From Eutypa lata (lineage: Eukaryota; Ascomycota; Sordariomycetes; Xylariales; Diatrypaceae), in assembly GCA_022661535.1 (NCBI GenBank), contig JAKULF010000004.1:3720001-3784000 (forward strand): a stretch of DNA of 64,000 nucleotides, in the 5' to 3' direction. The notes under the pieces are model-generated. The model saw only the letters and a program-made list of their open reading frames with translations, was not told the DNA's origin and did no database searches. The translations under genes were made by a program, and so were the position numbers. Below are positions 13,422 through 25,499 of this stretch, one piece after another (within the stretch, counting starts at the first letter, position 1; every line of letters begins with the position of its first letter).

Positions 13422-13442
13422 TGACGTAAGTTAATGACGTAA
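13422..13442 (+). promoter_or_regulatory. Two TGACGTAA boxes in the tail of element A1
   Basis: TGACGTAA at 13422-13429 and 13435-13442. The sequence is of the CRE/bZIP-binding type. Because CpG survives here, decayed A copies still show ACGTAATTAA-type remnants (near 15200-15230 and 20850-20875). A regulatory role is only a guess from the motif. Confidence 0.3.
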
Positions 13443-13739
13443 TTAAGTGGTTTGAATTTAGCACAAAATGATCTTCGGTCAAGATAAATCTTATTTTAAT
13501 TTTTTTAATTATTAATAATTTAAATTAATAAATATTATTATTAATATTATTAATATTATATTTAATTTAATCATATTAATATATTAATAATTAAAAATAT
13601 ATTATTAATATATAAAAATTTTTAAATTTATATAAATTAATAAATATTAATATTATATTTATTTATTTAAAGTTTATATAATTTTCATCAATATAAAATT
13701 AAAAATATTAAAAATATAATATTATAAATTAATTTTTAT

Positions 13740-13870
13740 AAAAATGTTATAAAAAACGAATTTTAATAATTAAATTAAAACTTATAATTTTAAAATATAT
13801 AATAAAATATTACGTTTTTATATTAATAATTAATCTTTATTTTTAAATAATAAATTAATAAATTAATTTT
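13740..13870 (+). mobile_element. 3'-end fragment of gypsy-1
   Basis: About 130 bp matching the last part of gypsy-1L (7440-7575), including the diagnostic ATTACGTTTTTATATTAATA core, which is shared also with 20913-21070 and, in reverse, 59690-59790. Nothing of the pol interior accompanies it. It is either a degraded LTR piece or a 5'-truncated end. The 250 bp between A1 and this fragment hold nothing I can identify. Confidence 0.65.
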
Positions 13871-14564
13871 TATTAATAAAGTTAATATAAAAAATAATTA
13901 ATTTAAAAATTTAAAAGTTTTAAAAATTAATATTAATAATATATATTATTATTAAAAACGTTTTATATTTCATTTATATTAATAAATATAAAATTTATTT
14001 TTATAATAAAAAAATTAATATTAATATAAATTAATAAATTATTATAAACTTAATCTTTTTTATATATAATTATTTTTTAATTTAATTTTATATAAAATCT
14101 TTATATTATCGAAAAACTATTTTTAATTATTTTAAATACGTTAATAAAATTATTATTTTATAAATAAAAAAATTACGAAAAATATTATTTATTTTTTAAT
14201 AAGCGATATAATTAATATTTAAATTAAATCTTTTTATAAAAATAAAATCTTTAAAAAATAATATAATACTTTAAAAAAATTAAAATTTATAATTACGTTT
14301 AAAAAAAATTTAATATATAAAAAAACTTAACTTTTTAAATCGTTAATTATATTAAATGTTTAAATAAAATAATATACGATTTTTTTATTATATAAAAAAT
14401 TAAAATTATTAATATATATATAATTTTAATAATTTAATATAAAATAAAAACTTATTAATTAAATATTATATAATTTTCTTTATATTTAATTTATTTAAAA
14501 AATAATCTTTATTTTTTATTATAAAAAATTAAACAAAATTCTTTATTAAAATAATATTTAAATT
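13871..14564. other. RIP-decayed sequence, unassigned
   Basis: AT-rich sequence between the gypsy-1 fragment and A2. I see no motif, terminal repeat or open frame here. Confidence 0.6.
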
Positions 14565-15272
14565 AAAAAGTTTTTAATCGTTACGTTCGAAAAAAAATAC
14601 GGCTTTTTACTTATAAGTAAATTATAAAAATTCTTTTTTTTAAGCGAAAAGATTTTATTATATAATAAAAGTTAATATAATTAATTTAATTTTTTAAAAA
14701 ACCTTTAATTTATTAAAATTTAAATTTAAAGGTTATTATACGTATAAAGCGATTAAATTATTAAAAGTAATTTAAGGTTATTTTATAATTAAATTTTATA
14801 TTATTATTACGATTTATTTTTTAATTATAACGTTTATATATATTATTACTTTATAAGTTTATAAGTTTATAAATTATAACTTTATAACTTTATAAATTAT
14901 AAGTTTATAAAATTATAAATTATAAATTATAAAGTTATAAGTTTATAAATAATTTATAAATTTAAAAAGTAATTAATAAATTTATAAGTTTATAAGTTTA
15001 TAAGTTTATAAAGTTAAATAAAGTTAAATTTAAAAGAATTAAATATATAAATGAAAAAAGAAAATGTATTTAATTAATTATAATTATAAGTTATATATAT
15101 ATATTTCGAAATAAATGTATTTAATTAAAAGTTATTATTATAATAAATATGTATTTTTAAGGTATTTATTACGTAATTAATTAATATTTAATAAGGTAAT
15201 TAAATTACGTAAATTAATAACGTAATTAAATAGTTTAAATTTAATATAAAATAACTTTCGGTTAAAATTAAG
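14565..15272 (+). mobile_element. Element A2: RIPped, internally deleted A copy
   Basis: Begins with the mutated head (TAATCGTTACGTTCGA..., ATACGGC) and ends with the mutated tail (TAATAACGTAATTAAATAG, CTTTCGGTTAAA) in the same order as A1. At ~0.7 kb it is shorter than A1: the tRNA-like region and its hairpins are missing, and the array, decayed to TTATAAGT-type units, runs straight from the head part into the tail. The loss could have arisen by recombination between GTAGGTCT arrays. Confidence 0.8.
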
Positions 15273-16744
15273 TATTTTATTTTAATATTTTTAATTTTAT
15301 TATATTTCTTTTTAATTAAAAATTATATAAAAAATATTTTTAATAATAATTTATATTAATTATTAAAAGGAAATATAAAAATATATAAAGTTTATTCGTT
15401 TATTTAATTATTATTAATATTAATATTAATTATTTAAATAATAAAATATTTTATATTATAATATAATATTTTTATAAAATAAAACTTTTTTATATTATTA
15501 TTTTCATTTATATAAATATTAAAAAGATTAAATTAAAATTAAACTTAAAAATAATAATTTAATATTATATTATATAAAATATTAATTATTTTTAAAAATA
15601 AAACTTTTAATAATAAAATGTTTATAAATATAATATTAAAATTAAAATTAAAATCTTTACATTTTTAAAACTTTATAAGTTTTTTTTAATTATATATTAA
15701 ATTTTATTTTTTAAATTTTTAAATTTAAAATATTTTTATAAATATAAAACAAAATACCTTTAAGTTTTTATATTAAGTATTATATTTTTTAATATATTAA
15801 AAATTAATTCTTTTTTATATTAAAAAATTCGTTATAATTTTAATAAAAATAATTTAATTAAAGCTTTGTTTTATAAAAATTAAAATATAATTAATAATTA
15901 CGTATAAATTTATAATATAAATTATAATATAAATGTTTAAATATAATTGAAATGTTTTATTTATTTAATCGAATTATAAATTAAAAAAAACTTAATTCAT
16001 TTAAAATAAAAAATAAAGAATATAATTTATAATTTAAAAATAATTTAAATATATATTATATATCGTTAAAAACTTATTTTTTTTAATATTGTTTATTTTA
16101 TTTATTATATATATATATATATATTTATTAAACAGTTATTATTAATAATTTATATTATTAAATTACTTTTATATTAAATTTAAATTATAAAATTTTATTA
16201 TTAATTATATTAATAATTATATAATTAATTAAATTTAATTATAAATATTTTCATTTTTTAAAAAAAATCATTATATAATTTATAATTATTATTAATTAAT
16301 ATTATAATTAATTTTTTTTAATTTTTTAATTTTAATTTTATAAATTCATTAATTATGTTTTGAATTTATAAATTTATAAATTTTTAATTTATATTTTTAC
16401 ATTTTTATATTTTATAATTATTTTATTTTTAAAATTAAATATTTATAAATAAATAAAATATAAATATTTAATATAAAGAATTTATAATGTAATAATTATA
16501 ATATAATTTATTTTATTTTAAATAATAATAAAATTTATATATTATAAATATAATAATATATATATAAACGTTATAATTTAAATATAATTTATAATTATAA
16601 TATTATATTTAATTATAAAAGCATTTTCAATTAACTTTTATATTTTAATCGTTTTATATATATATATAACTTTAAATTTAAATTTTATTAAATTAAATTT
16701 TCTTTTAAAATTAAATTAATTAAATTAATTTTTATTATATTTAA
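15273..16744. other. RIP-decayed sequence, unassigned
   Basis: No relic I can classify. Contains a (TA)n run at about 16105-16124 and long T/A homopolymer stretches. No open frame or RNA gene. Confidence 0.6.
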
Positions 16745-17835
16745 ATGATATTTTTATTTTAAGTTTTTCGAAAATTAATCGTAGAATTCAAAATATAAAT
16801 AAGGTTAACATTTTTTAATAATTAATAAAAAATACTTTTTTACGATTAATCGAATTCAAATTAATAAAGAATTTAAATAAACTAAAATTTAATTAATAGC
16901 TTTTAATTCGAAGTTAAAATAACGTTAATCTTTTAATTAATTTTAAAAAAGATTTAACATTTTAATTAAGTGTATTTTTTAAGTTTTATAAAGCATTTAA
17001 CTTTAATTATTTATAACTTATAAACTTATAAACTTATAAACTTATCTTATAGCTTTTAAACTTATAACTTATAAATTTATTTTATAACTTTTAAACTTAT
17101 AATTTATAAATTTATTTTATAACTTTTAAACTTATAATTATAAATAGTTATAATGATTATACGATAATAATAATTAAGTAATTTATAAACTTATTTTATA
17201 ATTAATTTATAATTATATATAAATAATTATAATAATTATATAAAAATAACTTATAAACTTAAAGCTTTAATTATTTAAAGATTCTTTTTAAAATAATTCA
17301 ATTAAATAATATAATTAAATAATAAAAACTTTAATTACTTATTTAACTTTTAATTAATTAATTCGATTATAAATCGATTAAACTTATATATAAACGTAAA
17401 ATTAATTATATATATAAAAATAAAATATAAGATTTTTATATAATAATTAATATAACTCGTAATATAAAAAGCGTATAATGTAATAGTTAAATTCATAAAA
17501 TCCGTAAGATATAATAATAAATTCGTAAAGCTTAAAGTTTAAATTTCGTATAAAATTAAAAAATTAAAAAAAATAATTATTCTTTTATTTTTAAATATTT
17601 TATACGAATTTAATTTTCGATTTTAAATTTAAATTAACTTATTATAATTAATTTAAAGCTAAAACTGAAAGGCATATCTTATTATAAATGCTATCATTTA
17701 CGTATATAAAATATAACTTTCGAATTAATAAATGTTATTACTTACGAAGCAAAATTTTACCGATTTCGAAAATTAAAAAAAAAGTTTTAAAGCTTATAAA
17801 AGGCCGTACTTTTTTTTGCACCGTAACGATTAATA
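16745..17835 (-). mobile_element. Element B1: RIPped B copy
   Basis: Reverse-strand copy of B5. Its right end carries the mutated head (GCACCGTAACG at 17819-17829, GGCCGTAC at 17802-17809) and its left end the mutated tail (TTAAGTTTTTCGAAAATTAATCG, 16759 on). The tRNA-like module lies at about 17465-17550 on the + strand with the A box reduced to TATAATGTAATAG. The decayed array is at about 17000-17110. A long imperfect palindrome at about 17612-17664 is shared with B2. Confidence 0.8.
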
Positions 17836-20035
17836 AATTTTAATATATTTATAATCGAAAAGTTATATTATTCTTTAACGTAATAATAAATTTTTTTTTT
17901 ATAATATATTATAAACTTTTTAAATTAAATAATTTTTTTTAATTAATTTAAAGTTTTAAATTTATTATAATATATATTAATTATAAAATATATTAATTTA
18001 AATAAATATTATTATTTTATAAATTAAAAAAAATATTTTTTATTATTAATATAAAAAAGTTTTATATAAATTTAAAAAAAAATTATTTTTAATTATTTTA
18101 ATTATTTTTTTATTAATTTAAAAATAATATTAATTTATATAATAATATCGTTAATAAGGTTTTATAATATTATTAAAGAAATTTTAAATTATATTTATTT
18201 TAATTAAATTTAAATTTAATAAAATATTATTATTATTATTTTAATTTTTAATTTTTAATTTTAATACATTTATTTTAAAATTCTTTATTAAATATATTAA
18301 AAGCAATTGTTATTAAATTATTAGTTTTAAATACGTTTAAATGAAATTTAAATCGTTAATATTTACGAATTTATTTATGTATTTAATTTATATAAAAAAA
18401 TTAAAAAATTAAAACGTTACTTTTTCGCTTTTATATAATAACGTAATTATCACGTTAACTTTTATATATTTTTCATTAATTTAATTTATTTATATAATAA
18501 ATATTAAGTTATAAAAATAAATAAAAGATTCGTTCGTTTCGTAAACGTATAATTTTCGTTAAAACTTTGGTTTTAATTCGTAATGTTTTTTTTTTTACAT
18601 TACGAAATTTCCGAAAATATTTAATTTTTATTTATTATATTATTATTATTTTAATGGTTTTTTTAATATATTAAAAAAGTTATTTCGATTAAATAATAAA
18701 GTTAATATAAAAGTTTTATATAACGAATTAATTTTTCGTTATATAAAAAATTATAAAAAGTTATATATATTAATGGTTTAATATTAATTTATAATTATAT
18801 AATAATATTAATTTATTTAATATATATTTTATAAATAAATATCCGTTTAATTTAATTTAATTTATACGTAATAAAAGATAATAAAAATGTTTTATCTTTA
18901 TTTTATTTTTTTAAATCTTTTTATTTTTTTAACGTATTATTCGTTATTTTAATATTTTAATATCGTTTTAATTAAATTATTTATTAATTATTTAATTTCG
19001 TTTTATTTTATAAATATTAATTTAATTAATATTTTTAATATTTTTAATTAAAAATTTCTTTTTATAATTTTATGTATTATTTAACATTAATACGTTTATA
19101 TTACATTTTTATTATTTTAAAAGTTAATTAGTTTTTTTATTTAATTTTTAATTTTTTAAAAAGGTTTAATTATTATATTATTATTTTATATATATTATAT
19201 AATAATTATGTTTTTTATTAAAATTATTTAACTTTAAAGTTTTATTTTTATTAACGTTATAAGTTTAATAAAAATGAAATATTTTATTTATAATTTAATT
19301 TTAAATTTATTAAAATATTTTCGTAAATTAATTTTATATTTATTTACATTTTTAAAAAACGAAAACCTTTTTATAATTTTATTGTTATATTATTAAATGA
19401 AATTTATTATTTTATTATTACTTTATATTACGTTAAATATATTAATACGTTTTTAACATTAAATTATAAATTATTTATTTATTTTTAAATCGTTATAAAA
19501 ATACATTATTTTGAATATTTATAAAATTAATAAAATAAAAGATTAAAAACGTTTTAAAATTAATTTATAAAATAATAATATATAAAATAAATAATATAAA
19601 AAAATTTTTTTTAATTCTTTTTTAATTTTAATAAAAATTAATTTTATTATATTATAATTAAAATATAATTATGTTATATTTTTTTTAATAACTTTATTAT
19701 TATATTAATTATTATATTAAAAATATCTTTTTAAAAAATATATATAATAGGTTTTTTTTAATTTATTTTATTAAATATATTAATAAGATTTATTTCTAAT
19801 ATTATAAAAATAATATTATATATTTATAAATAATCGTATAATTAATTTTATAAAACTTTTTCTTAAAAAGAAATATATTCTTTTATTATAATCGTAAAAC
19901 GATTAATAATAATAATTTCTTTAATTTTATAAATTACGTTTAATAATTATATAAAACGTTATTTTTTAATATATATATATATATATATTTGTTTTTATTT
20001 ATTTTTAAAATTAACGTTATAATAATAAAATAAAT
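17836..20035. other. RIP-decayed sequence, unassigned (minus-strand coding relic possible)
   Basis: T-rich on the + strand around 18290-18990, the mirror of the purine-rich look of decayed coding strands elsewhere, so a minus-strand open frame may once have been here. I could not match it to any domain. No terminal repeats seen. Confidence 0.5.
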
Positions 20036-20306
20036 TCTTTTTAATTATTACGTTCGAAAAAAAAAGTACGACTTTTCGCTTATAAGTAAATTACGAAAAA
20101 CTTTTTTTTTCTTTTTAAGCGGAAAAACTTTATTACGTAATAAAAGTTAATATAATTAACTTAATTTTTAAAAACCTTTTTACTTTTTAAAATTCGAACT
20201 TAAAGGTTATTATACGTATAAAGCAATTAAGTTATTAAAATTAATAAAAAGTTATTTTATAATTAAGTTTTATATTATTATTATAACTTATTTTTAAATT
20301 ATAACG

Positions 20307-20344
<38 letters not shown>

Positions 20345-20912
20345 ATTTATAAATTTATAAGTTTATAAATTTATAAGTTATAAGTTTTATTATTATTTAA
20401 ATTATTTAATTAAAAGTTAAATAATTTATTTAATTTTATATTTTATTAAACGAAATTTAAATTTAAAAGCTTTAAATTATAATTATTATATTTATAAATT
20501 TAATCATTATATTATAAGTTTATTATATTAATTATATTAAAAACTTATATTTTATTTATTTATTTATAATTAATTTTAAAAGTAAATAATTAAAGTTATT
20601 ATTATTTAAGTTAAAACTTAAGTAATTAACAATTAAATAAATAATTAATAAAATATTACTTAAGTTATGTAAATTTATAAGTTTATAAAATTATAAAATT
20701 AAATTTAAAGAAATTAAATATATAAAACGAAAAAAAAAATATTTAATTAATTACGATTATAAATTATATATATATTTTTTTAAATAAATGCATTTAATTA
20801 AAAATTATTATAATAATAAATTAATATTTTTAAAAAACTTATTACGTAATTAAATTACGTAAATTAATAATATAATTAAATAATTTAAATTTAATATAAA
20901 TAATCTTTAATT
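20036..20912 (+). mobile_element. Element A3: RIPped A copy
   Basis: Head (ATTACGTTCGAAAAAAAAAG) and tail (near 20840-20905) align with A1. The middle, 20460-20650, follows A1 12730-12930 base by base with C to T and G to A changes, including the tRNA-like region and the segment equivalent to the hairpin. A perfect (TA)n run at 20311-20339 replaces the TATATATA of A1 at 12520-12527. Its 3' end abuts the next feature directly. Confidence 0.85.
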
Positions 20913-21070
20913 AAAATAAATATTATAAAAAAAGATTTCTTTTTATAATTAAATTAAAATTTAAAATCTTAAAATATTTTATAAAATATTACGTTTTTAT
21001 ATTAATAATTATATTTTATTTTTAAATAATTTAAAAGAAAATCTTTTTTTTATATAATTTATTTTTATAA
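20913..21070 (+). mobile_element. 3'-end fragment of gypsy-1 abutting A3
   Basis: Matches gypsy-1L 7420-7575 and the reverse of 59656-59800, starting exactly where A3 ends. Contains the ATTACGTTTTTATATTAATA core. No pol interior is attached. Confidence 0.65.
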
Positions 21071-21463
21071 AAAACCTTTTAAAAATAATTTAATTTAAAA
21101 AAAAACTTTTAATTTCGTTAATATTTTATATAAAAAAGATTATTTATTTAAAAAAGATTATTTAACTTTAAAATTAAATTTAACGATTAATATAAAGCTT
21201 TTATTTATATTATTATTTATTACTTTTCTTTTTTAAAAACGTTATATTATATTTATATATATATTAATTTACGTTTTTATTTAAAAAATTATTATTATTA
21301 TTAAAAAATATACGTATTTTAATTATTACGTTATTATTTAAAAATATTATTGTTATATTTATTCTTTTAATAAATCTTTATATATATATTTAATTAATAT
21401 AATAATTTATTTTTTCTTTATTATTTTAAATAAATTATAAAAAGGTACATTTAATATAAAAAG
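21071..21463. other. RIP-decayed spacer
   Basis: About 390 bp of AT-rich sequence between the gypsy-1 fragment and the 5' LTR of gypsy-2. Nothing recognisable. Confidence 0.6.
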
Positions 21464-21648
21464 TATAAGTATTTAAAATACGTAATTTATAATTACGTAA
21501 CGATTTATAAACGTTAAAGTATATATAAAGCTTTTTTTTAATTAATTAAAATCGTTAATTAAAAATAATTTATTATATTTATTTTTAAAAATTATTTTAT
21601 TATTATTCGGTAATTACGTTATAAACTTATAATTATTTAAATTTTTAT
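21464..21648 (+). repeat. gypsy-2 5' LTR
   Basis: Direct repeat partner of 28311-28482: both run from TATAAnTATTTAAAATACG to about TTATAATTATTTaaATTTTTATA. The first bases TAT would be TGT before RIP, as LTRs begin with TG. Boundaries are good to about 5 bp. Confidence 0.65.
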
Positions 21649-23109
21649 AATTTTTTAATTTTATATTTAATTATTAATATAATAATTATTATTAATAGAA
21701 AATTATATAAAAAAGAACTTTTATAATTAAAGAAATAAAAAACGAATTATAAAATTATATCGTTAAATCGTTAAATAAAAATTATTACGAAAACGATAAC
21801 GAAAATAAAAAATATAAAATTAATTTTACGAAACCGTAAACTTTTTAATTAATTATTATTTTATTAATAATATTATATATAAAAAACAAGTTTAAATCGT
21901 TAAAAAAAAGATTTCATAAAAAGCGAAAAAGAAAACTAAATATAAATAATTTATACGATAAAGTATAAGTTAATATATTATTATAAAAATCATCGAAATA
22001 CGTAAAGTAATTTATTATTTATAAATTTACGATATAAAAATAAAAAGTTTAAATTATATTTATTATCGAAATTAATTAAATCGAAAAGTTTAAAAAATAA
22101 AATTTATATAAATAATGTTTTTTAAATAAAATAACGAATATATCGTAATAATATATAAAGAATCGTTATAAATATAAGTTTAATTAATTTTTAAATTTTT
22201 AAAAGAAAATTACGTTAATTTTAATTATATTTATTAAATATTTCGAAATGTTTATAAAACATTTAAATAAAACGAAAAATCGTTAATAAATTTTTTCGTT
22301 ACGTAATAAACTTATTTACTTAATATATAAAATTTAATTATTAATATTTTTAAAAAATTAACGATTAATATATTACTTTTATTATCGTTTATAATTTATA
22401 TTAAAAACGAAATTATTAAAATAAAACATTATTTTAAAAAGATCTTTGTAAATATTTATAAGAATTAATCGTATTTAAATCGCTTAGCGAAAAAATTAAA
22501 ATTTAAAAATTAAGTAAAAAAAACGATTATGTATTAAAGTTGTTTTTAACGAAAAAGTTAAAGTTTTTTTTTTTAAATATATCGAAAAAACGAAATAAAT
22601 TAAATTTACAAAAGTTAATTAATTATTAAATAAAATATAATTATAGTAAATTAAATTAATGAAATAATTAAACGTTATTTTAAAAATTAATATTTATTTA
22701 TTAAAATTATAATAAAAAAATCTAAGTTTTATTATTATTTAAAAAAAGAAAAAAATTTTATCGTATTAATTAAAAAACGAAAACGTTTTTATTAATAAAA
22801 CGATTTATAAAATAAACTTTTTAAATTTAAAAAACGATTAAAATATTTTTAAATTTAATAAAAATAACGAATTAAAAGTAATACTTTTATTAAAATATTT
22901 AACGGAATTTTATAACGTATATTTTAAATAAAAAATAATAAAGTTGTTAATTTTAAATAAAGTTAAATATAATATTAAGTTCGTTTCGAAATAATGTTTA
23001 ATTATAAAATTTATTTATTTTATATTAAAGCGTTAATAATTAATATTCGAAAAATATTTATAAAAATATTTTTATATAAAATAAATTCGTAAATTTAAAT
23101 CAAAAATAA

Positions 23110-23475
23110 TTATTTTAATATTATTTATTTCGAAAAAAAATTATATTTTATAATTTTATATTAATTATTAAACGTTAAATAAAATTATAATTAAAAATCT
23201 TTATTTTTTATTTTTTATTTTTAAAATAATAAAGTAATTAAATTTTATAAAAGTTTTTAAAAATTAAGTTTAAAAGATACGTATTATTAAATTTTAATTA
23301 AAAGAATAATAAATAAATAAAATATTTTTAAATACGTTATAATTAATTTAAATATACGATTATATATTTTAAATTAATTAATGTTTTAATTATATTTTAC
23401 GTTTATATATATAAAGTTTTAATAAAGTTAATAAATGAAATTTATCTAATATATTAAAACGATACTATAATCTTT
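23110..23475 (+). pseudogene. Ty3/gypsy reverse transcriptase relic
   Basis: From 23157, Y-I-N-Y-stop-T-L-N-K-I-I-I-K-N-L-Y-F-L-F-F-I corresponds to the (C)VDYRxLNxxTIKNRYPLPLI block of gypsy reverse transcriptase, with D to N, R (CGA/CAA-type codon) to stop and P to F/L as RIP would give. About 70 codons on, F-K-L-I-N-V-L-I-I-F (23367-23396) matches the FGLxNAPxxF block, and 23452-23463 reads Y-stop-N-D, the YxDD catalytic motif with its first D changed to N, followed by T-I-I-F. The frame shifts once between the blocks. Inactive. Confidence 0.75.
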
Positions 23476-25060
23476 TTTAAAACGAAGAGAAATATACAAT
23501 TTATTTTCGTATAATTTATAAATTATTAAAAAATTATTAATTTCTTATAAATCTTTTTAAGTATAAATTTTTTAAATAATTCTTTTTCAAAAATTTATTA
23601 TAAATATTAAAAAAATATAAAAAATTTTTAATAAAAAATTATTATATAAACGTAATTATATTTTAATTTCGTAAAAAACATATAAGTTCTTTTAAATTTT
23701 ATAAAAATTTATAAAAATTATTATTTTAATTATAATTTTATTAAAAGAAAAAATTTAATAATAAATATTTCGTTAATTAAAAAATGTTTATAACCTTTTT
23801 AATTTTTTATAAAAAAAATTATAATAATAATTATATTTTAATATAAAAATTAAATAAAAGTTACGTAATTAAAAATTAATTCTTTTTAAAAGTTATTTTA
23901 ATTTAAATTTAATTTATAATTTTAATTTAAGATTATTAATTTTATTAACGATTTAAGCCGATAATTAAATTTTATATTAAAATCGATTTATTATAAAAAC
24001 GTATTTTGTATTTTTAAAAAAAGTTTTATTTTATAAAAAGATTTTTCGTTAAATAAAATAAATATTAAATAACGAATATAAAAATTAAAATAAAAAGAAA
24101 CTTTTATTTTATATTATAATAAAATCAAATATTTAATAAAGATAAAAAAAAAATTTAATTATATAATTAATATAAAAAGTTTTGAAATTTTAATTTTATA
24201 ATAATAATATTTGAAATAATTTAAAAATAATAATAAAACGAAAATTAAATCGAAATTAAATTATTAAATTAAAATAATAATAAAAAGAATTTAAAATTAT
24301 TTTTTTAAAATATTTTTTTAATAAAAGAATTAATTAATTTAAAAGAAATTAAATATTATAAACGTTTTAATGTTATATAAATAAATTTAAACTTTTTAAT
24401 AAAAAGCTTTAAATTTTTAAACTTTAATTATAATAATTTATAAATATTTAAATATTTAAAATAATTATCGAATAAACGATAAAAATATTTTATTTTTTAA
24501 AACCCGTTTTATTATTTTACCGTAATTCGTAATATAATAATAATTTCAAAATAAAGTATATATGAAATTAACGTATAAAAAAATTATTAAATTAAAAAAT
24601 ATATTAAAAAATATATAAATATATATAAAACTATATATTATTTATTAAAAAATTAAAAAGTTACGATATAAATTATAAAACCTTTATAATTTTTACTTTT
24701 ATTATATTAATCGTTTTAAAAAATTAATATGAATTTTATAACGAAATTATTTATTAACTTTAAAAAAATAAAATATATTATAATATTACTTTAATAATTA
24801 TAAATCGTTTTACGAAAATTATTTTATTTATATTTATTATAAAAACGTTAATTATTTTAATATTTATTTAAATTTTACATAAAAGAATAAATATTATTGC
24901 GAATTTTTTAAAAATATCGTAAATAATAAAAATAAATTATTTATCAATAAATTTTAATAAATCTTTTACGATATTAAATAAATTAAATATTATTTATTTA
25001 TTATATATTATTTTTAAATAAATAAATAAACGAAACGTATAAATTAAATTTATTTATAAT

Positions 25061-25135
25061 AATTATTATAACGCATTAATTTAATATTTATCGTTTAAAA
25101 CGATATTTAAATATATTTTAAAATTAATAAAATTA
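25061..25135 (+). pseudogene. Ty3/gypsy integrase core-end relic
   Basis: Frame from 25070: N-A-L-I-stop-Y-L-S-F-K-T-I-F-K-Y-I-L-K. This resembles the YNxxxHxxTxxSPFxxxxGxxP block that closes the gypsy integrase catalytic domain (P to L, G to K, Q to stop). It lies 1.6 kb after the YxDD relic, the spacing expected for RT-RNaseH-IN. A lysine-rich stretch with V-I-Y near 25300 may be the C-terminal VYL block. Confidence 0.5.
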
Positions 25136-25499
25136 ATATTAAATCGAATTAAATTATAAATTTAAAAGAATTAAAAAGAATTAAATAAAATAATTGAAAT
25201 TTAATAATAAATATATATTTATTAAAAAAAAATTTAAACGTAAAAGAAATATTATAATAAACGATATATTTTAAAAAGAAATTAAAGAAATAAAATAATA
25301 ATGTTATTTATTAAAAGTTTTTAATTTAAAAATAATACGAAATTAATATATATGTATATTTAAATTAACATAATTAAACGAATTAATAAATAAACATATT
25401 ATATTTATTTCTTTATAAAATATTAACGAATTTATAATATTTCTTTTATATTTTTTAAAGGTTTTAATAAAATTAACGATTAACCGTTAATAAAATATT

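Larger units (their letters stand above)
12235..13490 (+). mobile_element. Element A1: nearly unmutated copy of non-autonomous repeat family A (GC island)
   Basis: A sharply bounded island of normal base composition. Order: hairpin-like head with AGCCGTTACG and GTACGGCT (12244-12277), T tract, a C-poor block, a 23-bp tandem array (12532-12646), an ACCACCTAG hairpin, a minus-strand tRNA-like region (12726-12794), a second hairpin (12881-12906), arrays of CTGTAGGT/GTAGGTCT (12960-13230), the shared block GGATGCACCCAATCA (13276-13290) and a tail with two TGACGTAA boxes. Mutated copies at 14565, 20036, 27184(-) and 42446(-) have the same order and ends, which defines it as a dispersed element. 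The open frames on the minus strand are products of the tandem array. No coding capacity; mobilisation is presumably in trans. I do not recognise a named family. Confidence 0.8.

Noticed and set aside
20311..20339. (TA)n tract as a promoter or origin
   Set aside because: It falls exactly where A1 has a short TATATATA, so it is a microsatellite expansion in a decayed repeat.
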